From positions 1 through 14,437 of the forward strand of contig JAHJQP010000205.1 in NCBI GenBank assembly GCA_018819165.1: a stretch of DNA of 14,437 nt. Direction: 5' to 3'. The translations under genes were made by a program, and so were the position numbers. This document shows, one piece after another, positions 1-6,353 of the stretch; the stretch's first letter is position 1, and each line of letters opens with the position of its first letter. Origin of the DNA: Pseudomonadota bacterium. GTDB lineage: Bacteria > Desulfobacterota > Syntrophia > Syntrophales > UBA5619. The notes below the pieces were generated by a model. It was not told the origin of the DNA. It made no database searches and saw nothing but the letters and a program-made list of their open reading frames with translations.

Positions 1-58
1 CGTTATGCCCCACCCGTGCCGAAGGCGGTGCGGGGAGTCAAATCGCAGTGAATCCTGC

Positions 59-87
59 TTGACAATATGTAATCGAACGATTACACT
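59..87 (+). promoter_or_regulatory. Promoter of the toxin-antitoxin cassette
   Basis: A consensus TTGACA at 59-64 is followed by a 17-nt spacer and TACACT at 82-87. Transcription would begin near 94, which is the first base of the toxin ATG. The toxin message would therefore be leaderless or almost so; no Shine-Dalgarno sequence precedes that ATG, whereas the antitoxin has a good one. Confidence 0.65.
68..85. promoter_or_regulatory. Palindromic operator, probable antitoxin binding site
   Basis: TGTAATCGAACGATTACA is a perfect 8-2-8 inverted repeat. It fills most of the spacer between the -35 and -10 boxes and overlaps the -10. Antitoxins with HTH domains commonly repress their own promoter from such a site, so autoregulation by the antitoxin at 206-511 is the likely role. 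This is inferred from position and symmetry. Confidence 0.6.
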
Positions 88-93
88 TCTGCA

Positions 94-190
94 ATGTTCT
101 CGATTAAGCCTTTGCCCGAATTCACCGAATGGCTGGACGGCCTGTCCGATGTGGCGGCGCGCCAAGGCACTGGCTGCGCGGCTGGATTGA
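94..190 (+). pseudogene. HigB/RelE-type addiction-module killer, internally deleted
   Basis: The ATG at 94 opens a reading frame starting MFSIKPLPEFTEWLDGL, the usual N-terminus of the RelE/HigB-like addiction module killer proteins (about 100 residues, ribosome-dependent mRNA endonucleases). After about 23 codons the match stops. The typical C-terminus RAKALAARLD followed by a stop appears in a different frame and ends at 190. Roughly 70 central codons are missing and the frame is shifted, probably by a deletion across a short GCGCG-like match near 153-162. Translated from 94, the frame runs out of family into the antitoxin region and stops at 315. The RNase fold cannot form, so no active toxin is expected. 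Confidence 0.7.
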
Positions 191-205
191 CTGAAGGAGA
201 TGACC

Positions 206-511
206 ATGACCCAACGCATCAAGGTGGCAGACCTGCCCGAGTTCGACGCAACGCCATATCTCGACAGCAAGGCGGCGATTGCGGCCTATCTGACGGACAT
301 TCTGGAGGCGAATGATCCGGCCTTGCTGGCGGCCGCATTGGGCGACATCGCCCGGGCGCGCGGCATGAACGAGATCGCCAAGGCATCTGGTCTCACCCGC
401 GAAGCCCTGTACAAGGCGCTCAGGCCCAATGCGAAACCTCGCTACGACACCATCGCAAAGGTTTGCGGGGCGCTGGGGGTGCGGCTGGTGGCGCAGGCGA
501 TTCATGTTTGA
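206..511 (+). CDS. HigA-like addiction-module antidote protein (Xre/HTH), toxin partner lost
   Basis: This 101-residue protein matches the antidote family that accompanies the killer proteins of this type: an N-terminal DLPEFDATPYLDSKAAIAAYL segment, then a Cro/CI-like helix-turn-helix with GMNEIAKASGLTREALYKAL and a C-terminal DTIAKVCGALGVRL. The antidote normally binds and neutralises its toxin and represses the shared promoter. The start at 206 has AAGGAG at 194-199 with 6-nt spacing; an in-frame ATG at 200 sits too close. It lies just after the toxin remnant, with its attC directly downstream. With the toxin destroyed, it may act only as a repressor of the 59-87 promoter, or protect against a related toxin elsewhere. 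Family assignment is firm; present function is inference. Confidence 0.85.
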   Translation: MTQRIKVADLPEFDATPYLDSKAAIAAYLTDILEANDPALLAAALGDIARARGMNEIAKASGLTREALYKALRPNAKPRYDTIAKVCGALGVRLVAQAIHV

Positions 512-527
512 GCCTTCGCTGTCAAAG

Positions 528-590
528 GCATAACACGGCAGTCAAGCGGACGGCGGAAAAGCACCGTCGCCGCTTACCAGCCCGTTAGAT
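528..590 (+). repeat. attC recombination site (59-base element)
   Basis: This 63-nt imperfect palindrome has the attC layout: R'' GCATAAC (528-534), L'' around GTCAAGCGG (541-549), L' around CCGCTTACC (570-578) and R' GTTAGAT (584-590). AAGCGG (544-549) pairs with CCGCTT (570-575). A550 is left unpaired. CGGCG (551-555) then pairs with CGTCG (565-569) with one G-T wobble, leaving a 9-nt loop. An unpaired base in one arm next to the L boxes is the usual strand-selection signal of attC sites. Confidence 0.85.
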
Positions 591-802
591 CAATCATTTC
601 GAATGCAAATCCTCATAATATTTCATCCACCATAGGTGCTGATTTGTAGAACGAGAGAGAAGTACGCATCAACCGGATGAATCAGTTTTGCTTTACTCTT
701 CTCTTGTCTTCCGTTAGAAAAAACACTGGATAAGAAGGCTTCCGCCGGACAGATCAATCTGTCCCGATCTTGCCGAAACGGCCTTCCTTAAAGGAGAAAC
801 CC
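591..802. other. Gene-free spacer between the integron attC and the phosphoglycerate mutase gene
   Basis: The stretch is AT-richer than its neighbours up to about 740 and has no convincing gene. Two structures stand out: an imperfect purine/pyrimidine inverted repeat between about 650 and 715 ending in GTTAGAA, and a perfect 8-2-8 palindrome at 747-764. The downstream gene has a good ribosome binding site (AAGGAG, 791-796). I could not pick a convincing promoter. Confidence 0.5.
747..764. promoter_or_regulatory. Perfect palindrome upstream of the permuted phosphoglycerate mutase
   Basis: GGACAGATCAATCTGTCC is an 8-bp inverted repeat with a 2-nt centre, ending 38 nt before the ATG at 803. The stem has no T-run after it, so it is not a classic terminator. 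It could be an operator or a 5'-UTR hairpin; no partner protein can be named. Confidence 0.35.
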
Positions 803-2419
803 ATGAAAGAGGACGCATGCCTTCCCCTTGCGGAAGCGGTCAGAACCGCCTACCGGCGGGGCGGGGAGGACGAAACGCTTTCCCCTTTGGTCCTGACCGA
901 CGCCCGGGATCGGCCGGTCGGAAGGATCGCCGGGGGGGATGCCGTCATCTTCTACAACATCCGCGGAGAGAGGGAAATCGAACTCACCCGGAGCCTGACG
1001 GAAAGGGATTTCAAGGAATTCCCGGTTGAGGAGGATCTGAAACTCCAGTTCGCCACGATGATCGAATACCGCAAAGGACTCCCTGTCGGGGTGGCCTTCC
1101 CCTCCGACGGGACTGTTGAGGATACGCTGAGCGACACGATCGCCCTTCACGGTCTTCGCCAGGTCAAGATAACCGAGGCGGAAAAGGCGGTCCATGTGGG
1201 GTTTTTCCTCAACGGGAAGAAGGAGACGCTCCTGAGGGGGGAGGAGAAGATCATCGTGCCGACCCGCAAGGACGTCGCCCTGTTCGACGAGGCCCCGGAG
1301 ATGTCAAGCGAACGGATCACGGAAGCGGCCCTCGGAAAGATCCGCGATCCCGGATGCCGTTTTATTTTCGTCAACCTTCCCAATGTGGATGTGGTCGGCC
1401 ACATCGAGAACGAGTCGGCCATCCTCCGGGCTGTGGAATGCGTGGATGACTGCACCGGGCGGATCGTGGACGCCGCCCTCCGGGAGGGGTTGACGGCGAT
1501 CGTCAGTTCGGACCACGGCACCGTGGAAAAGTGGCTCTACCCGGACGGGAAGGTGGATACCGGCCATACGGACAGCCCCGTCCCTCTGATCATCGCCGGG
1601 GGAGATCCCCGTCCGGTACTCCGTTCGGGAGGCGAGCTTGCCGACGTCGCCCCTACCGTCCTCAACCTCCTCGGCCTTCCGCAACCGCCGGCGATGACGG
1701 GGCGTTCCCTGATCGAACCAGACCCCGTTTTTTCGCCCGCCGGAAACGGGAGCAAATCAGCCGCTCGCCGACGGGTCCTCCTGCTTCTCCTGGACGGTTG
1801 GGGCTGGAACGGCGAGACGTGGGGCAACCTGATCGCAAAGGCCCGCACCCCCCGGATGGACTCCCTGATGAGAATCTGGCCCCAGACAACGCTTCAGGCC
1901 GCGGGGGAAGCCGTGGGACTTCCAGCCGGCGCGGTCGGCAATTCGGAGGCGGGTCATCTCCATATCGGCGCCGGGAGACGGATCTACTCCGACCGGGTCA
2001 AGATTGATCGGGCGATTGCCGACGGCTCCTTCTTCAGGAATGGGGTCTTTCTGCAGACGATCCGTTCCGCCCGGGACGGCAGGACTGCGCTCCATCTCCT
2101 GGGCATTGTATCCTTCTTCAGCTCCCACGGGTCGATCAACCACCTCTTCGCCCTGCTGGATCTCGCCCGGCGGGAGGGCGTTCGCAACCTCTACATCCAC
2201 GCCATGCTCGGCCGGCGGGGGGAAATGCCGGAAAGCGGGGCGCACTATATCGGGAGCATCGAGAAGAAGACCGCGGAGATCGGCCTGGGGAAAGTAGTTT
2301 CTGTCATTGGTCGTTACTGGTCCATGGACCGGGAGGATAACTGGGACCGGATCGAGAAGACCTACCGCATGCTCGTCTACGGGGAGGGGACCCCCTGCCG
2401 GGATATCCTCAACCCGTGA
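803..2419 (+). CDS. gpmI: 2,3-bisphosphoglycerate-independent phosphoglycerate mutase, circularly permuted
   Basis: The 538-residue protein interconverts 3- and 2-phosphoglycerate if active, using two metal ions and a phosphoserine. All family blocks are present but in rotated order. Residues 1-300 match the usual second half: substrate arginines R54/R57 (IRGER), K128, metal ligands D196/H200 (NVDVVGH), D237/H238 (SSDHG), H255 (GHTDSPVP), ending MTGRSL. After a linker of about 20 residues (303-322) comes the usual N-terminus: VLLLLLDGWG (D331), catalytic S381 in GNSEAGH, H442, R472, and GRYWSMDR (R504/R510), ending YGEG. The rotation makes the metal-binding phosphatase domain contiguous and splits the transferase domain between the termini. 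The SDGGVH and DGRD motifs have become SFFSSH and GRRG. ATG 803 is chosen for AAGGAG at 791-796; an upstream TTG at 770 would add 11 residues. Length is normal for the family. Confidence 0.88.
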   Translation: MKEDACLPLAEAVRTAYRRGGEDETLSPLVLTDARDRPVGRIAGGDAVIFYNIRGEREIELTRSLTERDFKEFPVEEDLKLQFATMIEYRKGLPVGVAFPSDGTVEDTLSDTIALHGLRQVKITEAEKAVHVGFFLNGKKETLLRGEEKIIVPTRKDVALFDEAPEMSSERITEAALGKIRDPGCRFIFVNLPNVDVVGHIENESAILRAVECVDDCTGRIVDAALREGLTAIVSSDHGTVEKWLYPDGKVDTGHTDSPVPLIIAGGDPRPVLRSGGELADVAPTVLNLLGLPQPPAMTGRSLIEPDPVFSPAGNGSKSAARRRVLLLLLDGWGWNGETWGNLIAKARTPRMDSLMRIWPQTTLQAAGEAVGLPAGAVGNSEAGHLHIGAGRRIYSDRVKIDRAIADGSFFRNGVFLQTIRSARDGRTALHLLGIVSFFSSHGSINHLFALLDLARREGVRNLYIHAMLGRRGEMPESGAHYIGSIEKKTAEIGLGKVVSVIGRYWSMDREDNWDRIEKTYRMLVYGEGTPCRDILNP

Positions 2420-2474
2420 AACAGAGGGGCACACCTTGTAAAATGACCGGGCCCCTTGACCCAAAGTCCAAACT

Positions 2475-2996
2475 GTGAGAAAAAAACGGATGCGAAAAAG
2501 AGCAAGGCAGCCAAAACCGGAGATGCTTGGGGAAATCCTCCGAAAGATCCTCAAGAAGAGGAATATCCCCCATGCCGGGACGGACCGGCGCCTCTTGGAA
2601 ATCTGGAGACGGGCCGTCGGTCCCCAGATTGCCGCCCAGACCCATCCCGATTCGCTGAAGCGGGGGACCCTCTTCGTCCGGGTCTCCGCCCCTGTCTGGA
2701 TGCATCAGCTCCAGTTCATGAAGGAGGAAATCATCGATAAGATGAATGAACTTGAGGGAAGCGGAAGCGTCAAGGGGCTCTTCTTTTCCGTCGGCGAAAT
2801 CCCGGCGCCGCCTCCCGGCGCCGCCGACTGGCAGCCGACCGACCCGATCCCCGCCCCGCTCAAGGGGCGCGACCGCAAAATGATCCGGGAAAGCCTCGAC
2901 GCCATCCGGGACCCGGAGCTCCGCGAGATCATGGAGCGGGTCATGACGCGGGAGATCTCTCGCCGCCGTCAGCGGGAGAAGCGGCAAGGTCTCTGA
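2475..2996 (+). CDS. dciA: DciA-like DUF721 protein (replicative helicase loader family)
   Basis: This 173-residue basic protein has the DUF721 core at about residues 20-105: LGEILRKILKK, IWRRAVGPQIAAQTHPDSL, then LFVRVSAPVWMHQL and a closing helix EEIIDKMNEL followed by LFFSVGEIP. Members called DciA help load the DnaB helicase in bacteria lacking DnaC/DnaI; that role is transferred by family only. The first 20 residues are very rich in Arg/Lys and could contact DNA; the tail after residue 110 is Pro-rich then charged. The start is uncertain: GTG 2475 gives the longest product, while ATG 2490 or 2523 are possible and none has a clear ribosome binding site. It lies 55 nt after gpmI on the same strand. 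Its last 56 bp overlap the 3' end of trmN6 on the other strand. Confidence 0.75.
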   Translation: MRKKRMRKRARQPKPEMLGEILRKILKKRNIPHAGTDRRLLEIWRRAVGPQIAAQTHPDSLKRGTLFVRVSAPVWMHQLQFMKEEIIDKMNELEGSGSVKGLFFSVGEIPAPPPGAADWQPTDPIPAPLKGRDRKMIRESLDAIRDPELREIMERVMTREISRRRQREKRQGL

Positions 2997-3723
2997 AAAC
3001 AGCCGTCATCTCCTCAGAATATCCGCCCGTTTCCCCATAGATGTAAAGCGGGGATTCAACGGCCAGCTCTTCCCGCCCCCCTCTCACCCCTTCCACGAGG
3101 ATAAAAGCGCCTCCTCCGCCCGGACGGGAGTGGACCATCTGCATCCGCTTGGGCTCGATCCGGCAGGCCCTCATCTGCGAGATCATCTCCACCATCCGCG
3201 CCGCGGGATAGATCGCATAGGCGCGGCCTCCCTCACGGAGGACATAACCCGCGGCAGCGAGGAAATCCCTCACCGTTCCCTCGATCTCATGCCGGGCCAC
3301 GGCCTTTTCGGAATCGGGATTGATCCGGCCCGACCGAAACCGCCGGTAGGGAGGGTTGAAGACGGCCACCGTGAAGGAGATGGGGGCGCAGAGCGACTCC
3401 GGGCAGCGGATGTCCGCCCGGCGGATCTCCACGCGATCTTCGAGGCCGTTTAAGGCTACGCTACGCTCCGCCATCGCCACGAGTTCCTCCTGGATGTCGA
3501 TCCCGAGGATCTTCCCGCAGCGGTAGCGGCGCGCAAGTATCATGGCGACAATCCCGCTCCCCGTCCCCAGATCGATAAGGTCATCGTCCTCCCGCAGTTT
3601 GACAAAACCGGCCAGGAGGAGGGCGTCGATTGAAAAGCGGTATCCATGTTTTTTCTGGATGATCCGGAGGCGCCCCCCAATGATCTCGTCGACCGTCTCG
3701 CTGCCGCTTTTGCGCCCGTCCAT
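2941..3723 (-). CDS. trmN6: tRNA1(Val) (adenine37-N6)-methyltransferase-like protein (TrmN6/YfiC family)
   Basis: This 260-residue class I SAM-dependent methyltransferase has an N-terminal GGRLRIIQKKHGYRFSIDALLL typical of TrmN6, the SAM-binding loop DLGTGSG (51-57), the acidic end of strand 2 in GIDIQEE, and the catalytic NPPY (123-126) found in N6-adenine methyltransferases. Family members methylate A37 of tRNA1(Val); the exact substrate is inferred here. ATG 3723 is preferred because GGAG (plus positions 3729-3732) lies 5 nt upstream. A GTG at 3729 would overlap the preceding stop as GTGA. Either way it is coupled to the DUF1015 gene upstream. The tail overlaps dciA by 56 bp. The C-terminus after about residue 250 is low-complexity and may be free to drift. 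Confidence 0.82.
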   Translation of the reverse strand: MDGRKSGSETVDEIIGGRLRIIQKKHGYRFSIDALLLAGFVKLREDDDLIDLGTGSGIVAMILARRYRCGKILGIDIQEELVAMAERSVALNGLEDRVEIRRADIRCPESLCAPISFTVAVFNPPYRRFRSGRINPDSEKAVARHEIEGTVRDFLAAAGYVLREGGRAYAIYPAARMVEMISQMRACRIEPKRMQMVHSRPGGGGAFILVEGVRGGREELAVESPLYIYGETGGYSEEMTAVFRDLAASPADGGERSPAS

Positions 3724-3725
3724 GT

Positions 3726-4967
3726 TCACTCCAGCCGATGCACGAAGAGACCGCTCCTAAGCTTGGGTTCGAACCAGGTGGATTTCGGGGGCATGACCTT
3801 GCCGGCGTCCGCCACGGCCATCATCTGTTCCACCGTAGGAGGATAGAGGGAAAAGGCGACGGCAAAACCGCCTCGATCCACAAGTCTCTCCAACTCCGCC
3901 ATCCCCCGGATGCCCCCGATGAAGTCGATCCTTGAATCCGTCCGCGGATCCCGGATTCCGAGGATCGGGCCGAGGAGGCGCTCCTGGAGTAGCGAGACAT
4001 CCAGGCCGGCGACGGGATCGTCATCTCTCAGTATCCCTTCACTGGCCGAGAGAAGATACCAGGCGCCGCCCAGATACATCCCGAATTCATGGGACTTCTG
4101 CGGGGTTTTCCCGGGGTAGCCCTTCGCGATCAGGAAATTCTCGCCGACACGCTCCAGAAACGCTGCTTCCGCCAGGCCGTTCAGATCACGGACGATGCGG
4201 TTGTAATCCATGATCCGGAGCTGATCATGGGGGAAAAGGACGGCCATCATCACATGATGCGCCTCGTCTCCCCGATCGCCGTGATTCCGGGCCTGCCGGA
4301 GGCGCGCGACCGCTGCCGCGGCAGCCGCGCGGTGATGGCCGTCGGCGATGTAGAGGGCCTCGACCGGGGCGAATCCTTCAATCACCTCACGGACCTCCGC
4401 GGGACCTCTGATGACCCATACGGTATGGACCACGCCGTCATCGGCCGTGAAGTCATACTCAGGTGTCGTGGCGGCAACCCTTGCCGCCAGGCGGTCGATC
4501 GCCTCCCGCCCCCGATAGGCGAGGAAGATCGGTCCCGTCTGCGCTCCGACCGTCTCTATATGGCACGTCCTCTCCCGTTCCTTATCCGCCCGCGTCAGCT
4601 CGTGCCGCCTGATCTGACCGGCCTCGTATTCGGCAACGCTTACGCCGGCCACGATCCCCGTCTGGAGATGATCCCCCTTCCGCTGCCGGTAGAGATAAAA
4701 AGCCTCGGTCTCTTCGCTGAAAAGGATGCCCTCCCGGATCAGCATCTCCAGATTCTCTTTCGCCCGCTCGTAGATACGGCGGTCATCCACACAGGCCGCG
4801 GCGGGAAGATCGATCTCTGATTTTTCCACGTGCAGAAAGCTCAACGGTTTGTCCCGGACCAGGCGCTGCGCCTCCGCCACGTTCAGGACATCATAGGGCG
4901 GGGCCGCGACCTGATGGACGTACGATTTTCCGGGTCTAAGCGCCCGGAAGGGAATCACACGGGACAT
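3726..4967 (-). CDS. DUF1015 family protein
   Basis: This 413-residue protein begins MSRVIPFRALRP and matches DUF1015 over its full length: an early VAAPPYDVL, the block IRRHELTRADKERERTCHI (about 119-137) followed by TGPIFLAY, and the ADGHHRAAAA motif at about 208-217. The family is soluble and widespread in anaerobic bacteria and archaea. I know of no firmly established biochemical activity and assign none. The conserved His/Asp-rich ADGHHR block suggests a catalytic or metal site. ATG 4967 is chosen because GAGG lies 8 nt upstream and family proteins start at this point; the frame stays open to 5051 but that extension (Pro/Gly-rich) is not family-like. Its stop overlaps the possible GTG start of trmN6, indicating one transcription unit. 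Confidence 0.8.
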   Translation of the reverse strand: MSRVIPFRALRPGKSYVHQVAAPPYDVLNVAEAQRLVRDKPLSFLHVEKSEIDLPAAACVDDRRIYERAKENLEMLIREGILFSEETEAFYLYRQRKGDHLQTGIVAGVSVAEYEAGQIRRHELTRADKERERTCHIETVGAQTGPIFLAYRGREAIDRLAARVAATTPEYDFTADDGVVHTVWVIRGPAEVREVIEGFAPVEALYIADGHHRAAAAAAVARLRQARNHGDRGDEAHHVMMAVLFPHDQLRIMDYNRIVRDLNGLAEAAFLERVGENFLIAKGYPGKTPQKSHEFGMYLGGAWYLLSASEGILRDDDPVAGLDVSLLQERLLGPILGIRDPRTDSRIDFIGGIRGMAELERLVDRGGFAVAFSLYPPTVEQMMAVADAGKVMPPKSTWFEPKLRSGLFVHRLE

Positions 4968-5038
4968 AGATCTTTCCTCTTTCCGAAAGGGCCCCGGCAG
5001 GTTACAGGAATGGGGCATTCCCGCAAATGCCGCTCCCC

Positions 5039-5082
5039 CCAGTTGCCCCATAAATAAATGTTACCGAAGGAGGAGAGTTTTT
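5039..5082 (-). repeat. 44-bp inverted repeat, left copy
   Basis: Read on the minus strand this 44-mer matches 10617-10660 of the plus strand with a single difference (position 5048). The two copies face each other across 5.5 kb. Outside the 44 bp the sequences diverge at once on both sides. This copy lies 72 bp upstream of the DUF1015 start. It carries no internal hairpin, so it is not a terminator. A remnant insertion-sequence end is the simplest explanation. Confidence 0.8.
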
Positions 5083-5098
5083 GCCCCCGTTTTTTTAC

Positions 5099-5127
5099 TT
5101 GAAATTCATAACACACCGGGATATGGA
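5099..5127 (+). promoter_or_regulatory. Possible promoter for the alpha/beta hydrolase gene
   Basis: TTGAAA at 5099-5104, a 17-nt spacer and TATGGA at 5122-5127 form a moderate sigma70-type match about 85 nt upstream of the hydrolase start, just beyond the left 44-bp repeat. Confidence 0.3.
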
Positions 5128-5220
5128 AAGCAACGGGGCGGGGCGGCTTGTTTCCCCCGCAACAGGGCAGGGCGCGGGGCGGCCGCGATGAAGCGGCATT
5201 TCAGGTGCGGGATGGTAAAG

Positions 5221-5712
5221 ATGACCGATTTTACGCGCGTATTTATCCACGGCCGCGACAGCAGCAGCCGCGGAACCAAGGGGAGCTTTTTCCGGGAGAA
5301 ATACCCGGAGATGCTCATGGACGACTACACCGGCGCCCTTGAGGAGCGGATGGCGAAGCTTGAGAGGGGCCTTTCCGGGAGAAAGGATCTGATCCTCGTC
5401 GGTTCGAGCTTCGGGGGACTGATGGCGACCCTTTTTGCATGCAATCATGCACCGCGCGTCCGGCGGCTGATTCTCCTCGCCCCGGCCCTCCGTCTTGCCC
5501 ATCTATGCGCCTATGACTCAACGCCGCTGCAACTTCCCGTGACACTCTACCACGGAAAGAACGACGCCGTCGTCCCCCCGGAACCGGTCAGGCAGGTCGC
5601 AGCGAAGCTCTTTCCGAATCTCGATTACCACCTCGTGGAGGATGACCACAACCTCCACCGCGTCTTCCCGACGCTGGACTGGGACGGTCTCCTGGAAATC
5701 GCAAACAAGTAA
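5221..5712 (+). CDS. Small alpha/beta-fold hydrolase (YqiA-like esterase/thioesterase)
   Basis: The protein is about 163 residues, cytoplasmic, and has a complete minimal alpha/beta-hydrolase triad: nucleophile Ser in GSSFGG, Asp in YHGKNDAVVP and His in DDHNLHRVF. An early FIHGRDSSSRGTKG segment, giving the oxyanion-hole region, and a cap-less short length resemble the YqiA/UPF0227 group. The substrate is unknown; small acyl esters are the usual test substrates. ATG 5221 places Met a few residues before the first strand, as in relatives. In-frame ATGs at 5188 and 5212 are possible and none of the three has a strong ribosome binding site. It converges on the membrane-protein gene with a 46-nt gap and no obvious hairpin terminator. 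Confidence 0.72.
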   Translation: MTDFTRVFIHGRDSSSRGTKGSFFREKYPEMLMDDYTGALEERMAKLERGLSGRKDLILVGSSFGGLMATLFACNHAPRVRRLILLAPALRLAHLCAYDSTPLQLPVTLYHGKNDAVVPPEPVRQVAAKLFPNLDYHLVEDDHNLHRVFPTLDWDGLLEIANK

Positions 5713-5758
5713 AATCTTACTGCGCTTTTTTACGGAACGGGATCTCTTCAGAGCCTTC

Positions 5759-6223
5759 TCAAGGCCCCTGACGGCTGCCGGCATCCTTTTCGCCGCCTAA
5801 GGTTTTCGCGATATTTCCGGTAGCATCCTTCCCTTTCTCGACGACCTCTTTTCCCTTTTCCAGCCCTTTATCCAGAACGACCTTCCCTTTTTCGATCCCG
5901 TTGTCCAGAGCGACCTTCCCCTTCTCGACGATCTCCTTGCCCTTCTCGTAAGTCTCTCTGCCCTTATCGATCAGTTCCTGCCCCTTTTCGAGCGTCCGGC
6001 CGGCCCCGGTGCGGGCCTTCTGCACGGCCTCCTTCAGGTTTGCGGGCCTGTTCTCCGGATGCTGGAAGTAGAAGTAGCCGCCGACCGCGACCGCAATGAG
6101 GGTCAGGATCAGGAACAGCTTGACGAGACTCTTGAAGAAAAAATAGAAGAGCAGCAGAACTGCGAAAATGACCGCTATCGCGATCAGCAAATTTTCGGAC
6201 ACGACGCGGACGATCTCTTCCAT
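5759..6223 (-). CDS. Membrane-anchored protein with a repetitive EKGKE helical tail
   Basis: This 154-residue protein is not recognised as a named family. It has two adjacent hydrophobic stretches (about residues 10-30 and 33-50) that would form one or two membrane helices. The tail of about 65 residues is built from repeats ending in KG: LEKGQEL, IDKGRET, YEKGKEI and VEKGKVA are 7-residue units, then LDNGIEKGKVV and LDKGLEKGKEV are 11-residue units. The mixed 7/11 period is typical of long amphipathic or LEA/apolipoprotein-like helices that lie on membranes or coil. A stress or envelope role is only a guess. ATG 6223 has GGAGG 6 nt upstream (6230-6234 on plus). It is divergent from mtaB across 130 bp. 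Confidence 0.7.
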   Translation of the reverse strand: MEEIVRVVSENLLIAIAVIFAVLLLFYFFFKSLVKLFLILTLIAVAVGGYFYFQHPENRPANLKEAVQKARTGAGRTLEKGQELIDKGRETYEKGKEIVEKGKVALDNGIEKGKVVLDKGLEKGKEVVEKGKDATGNIAKTLGGEKDAGSRQGP

Positions 6224-6293
6224 AAACAACCTCCTTCGATATGTGGCGGCATTTTACCGGAAACGGCCAGGAAAGACCAGAAATCGTTTCACC

Positions 6294-6322
6294 TTGACAA
6301 ACGCACTGCCGGCGCTTAAATG
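6294..6322 (+). promoter_or_regulatory. Promoter of the mtaB-rnc-radical SAM cluster
   Basis: A consensus TTGACA (6294-6299) is followed after 16-17 nt by TTAAAT/TAAATG (6316-6322). Transcription would start near 6328, leaving a short leader before the mtaB ATG at 6354. It is the strongest promoter-like match ahead of this gene block. Confidence 0.55.
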
Positions 6323-6353
6323 TTCGATGAATAGCTGGAGCGAAAGGGGACCG

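Larger units (their letters stand above)
2..584 (+). mobile_element. Integron gene cassette carrying a decayed toxin and an intact antitoxin
   Basis: The unit runs from a GTTATGC core at 2-8 to an attC ending in GTTAGAT at 584-590. Integron integrase cuts between G and TT, so the mobile unit would be about 3-584 (582 bp). The key evidence is that the inner core at the far end, GCATAAC (528-534), is the exact reverse complement of the GTTATGC at the near end, as expected when both derive from one circular cassette. The genes inside point toward the attC, the usual cassette orientation, and have their own promoter, typical of toxin-antitoxin cassettes in chromosomal arrays. No integrase gene is in the window. 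The rest of the array, if any, lies to the left. Confidence 0.8.

Noticed and set aside
803..2419. Two partial gpmI genes fused by assembly error instead of a permuted gene
   Set aside because: There is one continuous frame with an own ribosome binding site, normal total length, a short flexible linker at the junction and no duplicated or missing family block.
2423..2459. AGGGGC...GCCCCT as a terminator after gpmI
   Set aside because: The stem is short, the loop about 20 nt, and no T-run follows.
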